From Halobacteria archaeon HArc-gm2 (GTDB taxonomy: Archaea; Halobacteriota; Halobacteria; Halobacteriales; Haloarculaceae): a stretch of DNA of 64,000 nt. Where the stretch lies: assembly GCA_025517465.1 (NCBI GenBank), contig JAOPKE010000002.1:372001-436000 (forward strand), read 5' to 3'. Both the position numbers and the translations under genes were made by a program. Below the pieces are notes generated by a model. It was not told the origin of the DNA and searched no databases. It saw only the letters and a list, made by a program, of their open reading frames with translations. Within the stretch, counting starts at the first letter, position 1, and every line of letters begins with the position of its first letter. Positions 58,981 through 64,000 of this stretch are shown here, one piece after another.

Positions 58981-60597
58981 ATGACGAACACCCAGACGCC
59001 CACGAAACCGACCGGCGTGAAGCGGTGGCTGACGACCGTCGACCACCGCGACGTCGGGCGGCTGTACATCGCGCTCGCCGCGGTGGCGGGCGCGTGGGGA
59101 GGCCTCGACGCCATGGCGGTCCGGACGGAACTCGTCACGCCGGGGACTGGTGTCTGGGGGGCACAGACCTACGACGCCTTCTTCACGACCCACGGGTTGA
59201 CGATGCTGTTCTTCTTCGCGACGCCGCTGGCGTTCGGGCTGGCGAACGTCGTCGTCCCGCTGCTGATCGGCGCCGACGACATGTCGTTCCCGCGGGTCAA
59301 CGCCCTGGCCTTCTGGCTCTTGCCGCCGGCCTTGCTCCTCGTGCGTGCGGGCACCATCGGCCAGCTGGCCGGTATCTCGTGGCTAGCGCCGCCCGCGACG
59401 GGGTGGACGATGTACCCGCCGATGAGCGCGGAACAGGCGGGCGTCGGCCTCGACTTCGCGCTGATCGGGCTCCACCTGAGCGGCATGTCGACGGTGGCCG
59501 GCGCGATCAATCTGGTGGTGACCATCGTCGCCGAGCGCGGCGACGGGACGCCGTGGCACCGGCTGGACATCTTCACGTGGTCGATGCTGACGACCGCCGG
59601 GCTGGTGCTGTTCGCCTTCCCCGTCCTCGGGAGCACCGTGGTGATGCTCTTGCTCGACCGGAACGTGGGGACGACCTACTTCGCCGTCGAGGGCGGCGGA
59701 CCACTGTTGTGGCAGCACCTCTTCTGGTTCTTCGGCCACCCGGAGGTGTACATCCTCGTCCTGCCCGCGATGGGCATCGTGAGCCTGCTGTTGCCGCGCT
59801 TCGCGGGCCGAAAGCTGTTCGGCTTCCGCTACGTGGTCTACTCGACGCTGGCCATCGGCGTCCTGAGTTTCGGTGTCTGGGGCCACCACATGTTCGCGAC
59901 GGGCATCGATCCCAGGCTTCGCGCCTCGTTCGTGGCCGTCTCACTGGCCATCGCCGTGCCGAGCGCGGTCAAGACGTTCAACTGGATCGCGACGCTGTGG
60001 AACGGCCGGGTCCGGCTCACGGTCCCGATGCTGTTCTGTCTCGGGGCGGTCGGGACGTTCGTCCTCGGCGGCGTGACGGGCGTGTTCCTCGCCGCCGCGC
60101 CCGTCGACCAGGTGCTCCACGGCACCTACTACGTCGTCGGTCACTTCCACCTCGTCCTGGTCGGGATGATCGTCTCGGCCCTCTTCGCGGCGACCTACTA
60201 CTGGTTCCCGCTGGTGACGGGGCGGCTGTACGACGTCCGGCTCGGCCGCGTCCACTTCTGGCTCACGCTGGGCGGAACATTGCTAGCGTTCGTCCCGATG
60301 TTGCTCGTGGGCCAGCTCGGACTCCCCCGCCGGATGGCGACGTACCCCGAGGCGTTCGTCCCGCTTCAGACGGTCGCGACGGTCGGCGCGTACGTCCTCG
60401 GGATCGGACAGGTGGTCTGGCTATGGAACGTAGGCAGCGCGTTGTGGCGGGGTGACCGGGTCGAGGCCGCCGACGTCGGTCCCGGTCACCGCGGCGTCGG
60501 TGCGACTCCCGAGTGGACGGCGCTGGATTCCCCCGACGCGGAACCGGACGGCCGTCGCGGGGACGCGGCGCCGTGGGACCGACGGCGCGAACGCTGA
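58981..60597 (+). CDS. coxA: heme-copper oxidase subunit I (A-type)
   Basis: 538 aa with twelve expected helices. Ligands present: low-spin heme His in TTHGLTMLFFF, CuB His with cross-linked Tyr in WFFGHPEVYI, CuB His pair in VWGHHMFATG, and heme His pair in VVGHFHLVLVG. The K-channel lysine is in AVPSAVKTFNWI, and the GHPEVY glutamate supports a proton-pumping type. It would reduce O2 to water. There is no subunit II (CuA) or III gene adjacent, which is unusual. The hydrophilic tail is Arg/Asp-rich. Confidence 0.93.
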   Translation: MTNTQTPTKPTGVKRWLTTVDHRDVGRLYIALAAVAGAWGGLDAMAVRTELVTPGTGVWGAQTYDAFFTTHGLTMLFFFATPLAFGLANVVVPLLIGADDMSFPRVNALAFWLLPPALLLVRAGTIGQLAGISWLAPPATGWTMYPPMSAEQAGVGLDFALIGLHLSGMSTVAGAINLVVTIVAERGDGTPWHRLDIFTWSMLTTAGLVLFAFPVLGSTVVMLLLDRNVGTTYFAVEGGGPLLWQHLFWFFGHPEVYILVLPAMGIVSLLLPRFAGRKLFGFRYVVYSTLAIGVLSFGVWGHHMFATGIDPRLRASFVAVSLAIAVPSAVKTFNWIATLWNGRVRLTVPMLFCLGAVGTFVLGGVTGVFLAAAPVDQVLHGTYYVVGHFHLVLVGMIVSALFAATYYWFPLVTGRLYDVRLGRVHFWLTLGGTLLAFVPMLLVGQLGLPRRMATYPEAFVPLQTVATVGAYVLGIGQVVWLWNVGSALWRGDRVEAADVGPGHRGVGATPEWTALDSPDAEPDGRRGDAAPWDRRRER

Positions 60598-60639
60598 CGG
60601 CACGACGTCGTGGCCCAGCGGACCGCGGTCGCCGTCCCG

Positions 60640-60708
60640 GTCGCGTCAGGTATTCAGGCCGCCGCCGGGTTCGATTCCCGGGCGCGACAGTGGCGGGATT
60701 CCCCGCCA
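60640..60708 (+). ncRNA. tRNA-like structured leader (acceptor plus T-arm) and hairpin
   Basis: GTCGCGT (60640-60646) can pair with GCGCGAC (60682-60688), one G-T wobble, followed by A as a discriminator would be. Just inside is an exact T-arm: CCGGG-TTCGATT-CCCGG (60665-60681). Only 18 nt joins them, so D and anticodon arms are missing. Next comes a perfect hairpin TGGCGGG-ATTC-CCCGCCA (60691-60708), ending 10 bp before the regulator ATG. It is either a tRNA remnant or a structured regulatory leader. Confidence 0.35.
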
Positions 60709-60718
60709 GTATCGACGC

Positions 60719-61126
60719 ATGAACGACGAAACGGGCGAGAAAGCACGTATCGGCATACAACCAACCAAGTGTCCCGACGACCTGCGAGCGATCCTCGACG
60801 TGACTGGCTTCCAGCGGGACCTCCTCCTCACCGTGGCCAGCGCCGGGAACTCGTACCCGTGTGGTCAGGCGGTCCACACGGCCCTGGAGACCGTCTGGGG
60901 GAAGGAGGTCAACGAGAGTCGGGTCTACCAGAACCTCAGCGAACTGAAGGGCAACGACCTGATCTCGAGCTATCCCATCGACGGGCGGACCAAGGGATAC
61001 CGAGTGACGGACAGGGGGCGGTCGCTCGTCTGTGCGTACTGTTCGTGGGCGATGGCCTGCCTCTCGGAGGCCACTGACGGGGAATCGGATGCCGACCCCT
61101 GTTCGGAGTTCGAGACGGAGCCCTAG
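60719..61126 (+). CDS. PadR-like winged-helix regulator
   Basis: 135 aa from the ATG at 60719 (MNDETGEKARIGIQPTKCPD). The winged helix covers about 25-100: GFQRDLLLTVASAGNSYPCG, NESRVYQNLSELKGNDLISS, then TKGYRVTDRGRSLVCAYCSW. Extra cysteines (VCAYCSWAMAC) could sense metal or redox state, fitting the surrounding metal/oxidase genes. The upstream in-frame extension reads through the tRNA-like leader and is rejected. Confidence 0.83.
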   Translation: MNDETGEKARIGIQPTKCPDDLRAILDVTGFQRDLLLTVASAGNSYPCGQAVHTALETVWGKEVNESRVYQNLSELKGNDLISSYPIDGRTKGYRVTDRGRSLVCAYCSWAMACLSEATDGESDADPCSEFETEP

Positions 61127-61207
61127 GTCGACGACAGCGTCGAGAGCGACGCCAGCAGTCGATCGCGGACGTCCCCGGAGACGGGACGGTACTTCTGAAC
61201 CGACAGT

Positions 61208-61471
61208 ATGACGAGAAACTCCTGGAACCGACCGACCGAGCGCGCACAGACCGATCCGCAGACGACCACGCCGGTTCGCGGGGACCGGCGCGGGCCAGCT
61301 GTGGACCGAACCGACGAAAAACGAGTTCCGGCCGAACCGCTGGATGATCCGAGCGAACGACCGGATGGACCGAACGACCGACTGAGCGAGTCCGCCGACG
61401 ACGTGGTGCTCCGGACCAGCGACGAGGCCGACCGCGTCGAGGGCGTCGCGCGGGACGAGCACACCCGGTGA
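61208..61471 (+). CDS. short hydrophilic hypothetical protein
   Basis: 87 codons, MTRNSWNRPTERAQTDPQTT then charged sequence ending LRTSDEADRVEGVARDEHTR. It is low-complexity, Arg/Asp/Pro/Thr-rich, with no hydrophobic core, so a folded domain is doubtful. It lies 8 bp before the next membrane gene and in the same direction. It could be a real disordered protein or a non-coding spacer. Confidence 0.4.
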   Translation: MTRNSWNRPTERAQTDPQTTTPVRGDRRGPAVDRTDEKRVPAEPLDDPSERPDGPNDRLSESADDVVLRTSDEADRVEGVARDEHTR

Positions 61472-61478
61472 ACGGGTC

Positions 61479-61805
61479 GTGTTCCTCATCCACGTCGTCG
61501 CCGGATTCGTCGCTGCGTTCCTGCTGTTCGGCCCGGCGATTTACACGGGATTACAGCTCCTGCCCGGGGAGCCGGCAGTCGAGTACCCGGTCGCCGCTGC
61601 GACGGCGCTCGTCGGCGTCCTGGTCGCCGGGCTGATCGACGGACTGCTCGGCTGGCTTCCCGTCGTCGGCGTCCTCCTCGCACCGCTCGCCTGGAGCGCC
61701 GTCGTACGGCGGTTCGGACGCGCCTCGTGGCCTGCGAGCTTCGCCGTCGGCTTCGCCACCTGGGCGCTCTCACGACTCCTCTACGCCGGGCTCTCCGGAC
61801 TATAA
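61479..61805 (+). CDS. small polytopic membrane protein
   Basis: 108 aa with a GTG start. Four hydrophobic helices: LIHVVAGFVAAFLLFGPAIY, YPVAAATALVGVLVAGLIDG, PVVGVLLAPLAWSAVV and SFAVGFATWALSRLLYAGLS. No family is known to me. It sits 8 bp before the second propeller gene, so the two are probably co-transcribed. Confidence 0.72.
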   Translation: MFLIHVVAGFVAAFLLFGPAIYTGLQLLPGEPAVEYPVAAATALVGVLVAGLIDGLLGWLPVVGVLLAPLAWSAVVRRFGRASWPASFAVGFATWALSRLLYAGLSGL

Positions 61806-61812
61806 CGACCTC

Positions 61813-63111
61813 ATGAAACCATTTGACTCACTACAGACGACGATCGATAGCCTCACGAACGAAGCGAAACGCCGGACGGAAGGCGCCGATACCGGGACGC
61901 CGAGTTCCGCGTCCGGATCCGCAGCGAGCGACGACCCCTACGCGGCGTCGACCGGCCGAGACGACGACTCCCCGACCGACCGCGAGTCGGTCGACCACGG
62001 CTCGTCGAACAGCTCGCGAACACCGCCGTCGGCCGATTCCAGAGCACCGCCGTCCGACGGCGACAGACCGACGCCCTCTGGCTCGGGCGACGACGGCGAC
62101 GCGGAGACGGCTGACGGAACCTGGCGCGTCGTCGACACCGACGTCGAGAAGACGATGTACGACGTCACCCGGACGGCGAACGGCGTCTACGCCGTCGGCG
62201 ACAGCGGGACCGTCGCCAGCCGCGGGGCCGGGGGCGAGTGGACTGTCGCCATCCCGGGCGGTCCGGCGGTCAAGCGCAACACGCTGACTGGCGTCGACGT
62301 CACCGACGACGGCGAGCGGATCTGGTTCGCGGGCGCCAGCGGCGCCATCGGGATGTACGACACGACCACCGGCCGCAAGTACGACTACTCGGCGCCCATG
62401 GAGATGACGAGCACCTGGGAAGCGATCGGTATCGCCGGCGAGCGCGGCGACGAACGCCTCTTCCTCGCGAACGGCTCGGGCGAGGTGCTCGAGGCCACGG
62501 TCGACGATGACGGCTGCCCCGAATTCGGCGACCCGGTCAAGCCGGGAAGCGGGTCCACCATCCCCGCGCTGACCGTCCGCGAGGACGTCACGTACGCCGT
62601 CGACACGAGCGGAAACGTCTTCGAGCGACGGGACGGCGAGTGGGCGACCGTCGGCATCGAGAACGCCCAGATCAACTTCACCGACGTCGACGTCGGTCCC
62701 GACGGAAGCGTGCTCGTCACGGGCGGGGGCGGCATCGTCTATCGCTACGACGCGACCTGCGGGAACTGGACGCCGGTCGCGGTCGGCACGGTCGTCCTCC
62801 GCGGGATCGACCGGTGTGAAGGGCGCCTCGCCGTCGTCGGCGACGGCGGCCACGCCTACGAACGCAGACCTCGCGAAGGCTGGACCGGCGTCGAGACGGG
62901 CGTCGAGGCGACCCTGCACGGCATCGCGCTCGGCGAGACGGACGTCGCCGTCGGCGAAGGCGGCGTCATCGTCGAGCGCGAGGCTGGCAACCGGGCCGAC
63001 GGTGCGACCGAGGACCGGACCGATGCAGAGACCGGCGGCCGGGCGGAGACCGACTCGAACGTGGTGGTCGGTCCACGCTCCCTCGACGGCGACGACGGGG
63101 GTGACTCGTGA
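61813..63111 (+). CDS. cytoplasmic propeller-like protein, paralogue of the Tat lipoprotein
   Basis: 432 aa, MKPFDSLQTTIDSLTNEAKR. There is no signal peptide or lipobox. The first ~100 residues are acidic and Ser/Asp-rich. The blade region (about 105-400) parallels the lipoprotein at 54652: NGVYAVGDSGTVASRGAGGE, GVDVTDDGERIWFAGASGAI and GIALGETDVAVGEGGVIVER. A pair of related propellers, one outside and one inside, brackets the oxidase genes. Its stop overlaps the next start. Confidence 0.82.
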   Translation: MKPFDSLQTTIDSLTNEAKRRTEGADTGTPSSASGSAASDDPYAASTGRDDDSPTDRESVDHGSSNSSRTPPSADSRAPPSDGDRPTPSGSGDDGDAETADGTWRVVDTDVEKTMYDVTRTANGVYAVGDSGTVASRGAGGEWTVAIPGGPAVKRNTLTGVDVTDDGERIWFAGASGAIGMYDTTTGRKYDYSAPMEMTSTWEAIGIAGERGDERLFLANGSGEVLEATVDDDGCPEFGDPVKPGSGSTIPALTVREDVTYAVDTSGNVFERRDGEWATVGIENAQINFTDVDVGPDGSVLVTGGGGIVYRYDATCGNWTPVAVGTVVLRGIDRCEGRLAVVGDGGHAYERRPREGWTGVETGVEATLHGIALGETDVAVGEGGVIVEREAGNRADGATEDRTDAETGGRAETDSNVVVGPRSLDGDDGGDS

Positions 63112-63422
63112 GCGTCGACGTCGCGACGGCGCTGTTCCAGATGGTGGCGCTGGCCGTGCCACCCATCGCCGTCCTGATCCAGATGCTGCGCAAGTCGGAG
63201 AACCTCCCCTGGCGTTACCGGAAGTGGAGTTTCGGGCTGGCGATCCTGAGCGTCGTCTCCTTCATCGCCACGGGCGCGCTGGTCGCCGCGTATCTGATCA
63301 TCCACACCGGTCCGCCTCTCCTCCTGCAGGCCGGCCTCGCGCTCGCCATCCTGGGACTCGTCCCCTTCTCGCTGTTCACCGGAATCCTCTACAAGGAACA
63401 CAAGTCCGAGCACGGACCCTAG
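63108..63422 (+). CDS. small three-helix membrane protein
   Basis: 104 aa, GTG start overlapping the propeller stop (63108-63111). Hydrophobic helices at about 8-25 (FQMVALAVPPIAVLIQML), 42-66 (FGLAILSVVSFIATGALVAA) and 72-95 (LLLQAGLALAILGLVPFSLF). No known family. Translational coupling suggests it works with the propeller protein, perhaps as its membrane partner. Confidence 0.75.
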   Translation: MSVDVATALFQMVALAVPPIAVLIQMLRKSENLPWRYRKWSFGLAILSVVSFIATGALVAAYLIIHTGPPLLLQAGLALAILGLVPFSLFTGILYKEHKSEHGP

Positions 63423-63493
63423 CCCGGTCCGTCCGGTGAACGTCGAGCGACGGGGATGAACGTTTTTAACCTCCGGTCGCATGCGTTTCCACA

Positions 63494-63799
63494 ATGCCAC
63501 GCTGGGAGTGCGCCATCGAAGCCGACGGCGAAGTGTTCGACCGGGTCGAGGACCTCATCGTCCACCAGTCGACGAAACACGACCGCATCGAGTGCGAGGT
63601 CTGCGGTGCCGTGCTCCCCGATGGCTTCTTCGCCATCCGGCACGCCTTCGACGAACACAGCAGGGCCGAGTACGTCCGCGCCTACGACGCCGACGCCTCG
63701 GAGGTCCGCCGCCGCGAGAAGGTCAAGGAACGCATCGAGGCCGCGGCGGACATCCGCGAGGTCATCGACCGGCTCGAAGGCGGCGACGGCTCGATCTGA
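63494..63799 (+). CDS. conserved small protein with C2H2-like metal site
   Basis: 101 aa, MPRWECAIEADGEVFDRVED. C34-x2-C37 (CEVCG) followed by H49 and H55 (IRHAFDEHSRAEYV) could bind zinc, and LIVHQSTKHDRIECEVCGAV is a pattern I associate with haloarchaeal small zinc proteins. The C-terminal half is helical and charged. A TATA-like gtttttaac (63464-63472) lies about 27 bp before the ATG, so it has its own promoter. Confidence 0.75.
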   Translation: MPRWECAIEADGEVFDRVEDLIVHQSTKHDRIECEVCGAVLPDGFFAIRHAFDEHSRAEYVRAYDADASEVRRREKVKERIEAAADIREVIDRLEGGDGSI

Positions 63800-63888
63800 G
63801 CGGCGTTCCCGGCGCTCCTCTCGACGCGATTCCGACTCGCTCGTCCGTCCGTTTTTCAATACACACGCTATTCGGTTGCTAACTCTGG

Positions 63889-64000
63889 TTAGGCTCCCTG
63901 GCCGTCGGTTCCGACCGTCACGCTCGTCGTGGCTTCGACGGGCAGGCCGTGCTCGTCTATCCACAGCAGCTTCGCCGTCTCGGTGTCGGCCCCGAACCCC
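63889..64000 (-). CDS. C-terminal end of an unidentified protein
   Basis: The last ~36 codons of a minus-strand gene enter from the right edge and stop with TAA at 63889-63891: TETAKLLWIDEHGLPVEATT then SVTVGTDGQGA. The beta-strand-like, acidic end has haloarchaeal codon use. Too little is present to name a product. The 90 bp between it and the zinc protein hold AT-rich sequence, possibly a terminator for both. Confidence 0.5.
   Translation of the reverse strand, partial: GFGADTETAKLLWIDEHGLPVEATTSVTVGTDGQGA

Noticed and set aside
57840-60455. Long plus-strand frame overlapping the MFS-like and oxidase genes
   Set aside because: Arg-rich off-frame shadow; the oxidase frame carries all catalytic residues.

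Overview
The window is chromosomal DNA of a halophilic archaeon (Halobacteria). It is very GC-rich, its proteins are strongly acidic, and many starts sit about 25-30 bp downstream of a TATA-like box with no leader. It carries haloarchaeal hallmarks (HalX response regulator, HTH-10 regulators, HalOD1 domains, TrmB, archaeal pilins) and archaeal core genes (L37Ae, RpoP, Pcc1, prefoldin beta). The complete methylaspartate-cycle cluster suggests a Haloarcula-like relative; that family placement is inference.

Layout. 0-18 kb: NAD kinase, a HalX response regulator, a TetR regulator divergent from an exported protein and MMPL/RND-type transporter pair, a disulfide oxidoreductase, a formyl-THF cyclo-ligase-like gene, an Hrq1-like helicase, small regulators, a luciferase-like monooxygenase broken by one amber codon, and a lipoprotein. 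18-22.2 kb: an AT-richer accessory island with three tandem type IV pilins, a nonsense-mutated small regulator, an AT-rich membrane protein gene, and palindromic copies of the 3' end of tRNA-Ile(GAU), ending at the intact tRNA gene. 22.3-37.5 kb: FxsA, a cytochrome P450, a DUF255 protein, TrmB, the L37Ae-RpoP-Pcc1 group, a large PAS/GAF/HTH-10 regulator, prefoldin beta, and an XPD/DinG-like Fe-S helicase. 37.6-44.3 kb: the methylaspartate-cycle genes: CoA transferase, glutamate mutase small and large subunits, methylaspartate ammonia-lyase, mesaconyl-CoA hydratase and beta-methylmalyl-CoA lyase. They convert glutamate-derived carbon through methylaspartate and mesaconate to glyoxylate plus propionyl-CoA for acetyl-CoA assimilation. 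44.3-53.8 kb: ordinary chromosomal genes (TauE-like, HdeD-like, aminotransferase, CinA/PncC, PHP, DUF389). 53.8-63.4 kb: a compact membrane/metal cluster with DUF2182, two paralogous propeller proteins (one Tat-exported lipoprotein, one apparently cytoplasmic), an HMA metallochaperone, a permease with an inserted Cys-rich metal domain, an MFS-like protein, an orphan A-type heme-copper oxidase subunit I, and a PadR-like regulator preceded by a tRNA-like fold.

The most unusual signal is a dispersed, structured, non-coding repeat family. Six intergenic loci contain eleven units of about 100-165 bp. Each unit is bounded by a TGAAAGGG(G)C box and a GGGCTTTC box, has a lower stem whose sequence differs between copies but remains self-complementary, and often a conserved apical segment. 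Five loci are inverted doublets, which resembles bacterial REPINs. Three long loci also share a core of roughly 170-190 bp with a covarying hairpin, and all three lie between divergent genes.
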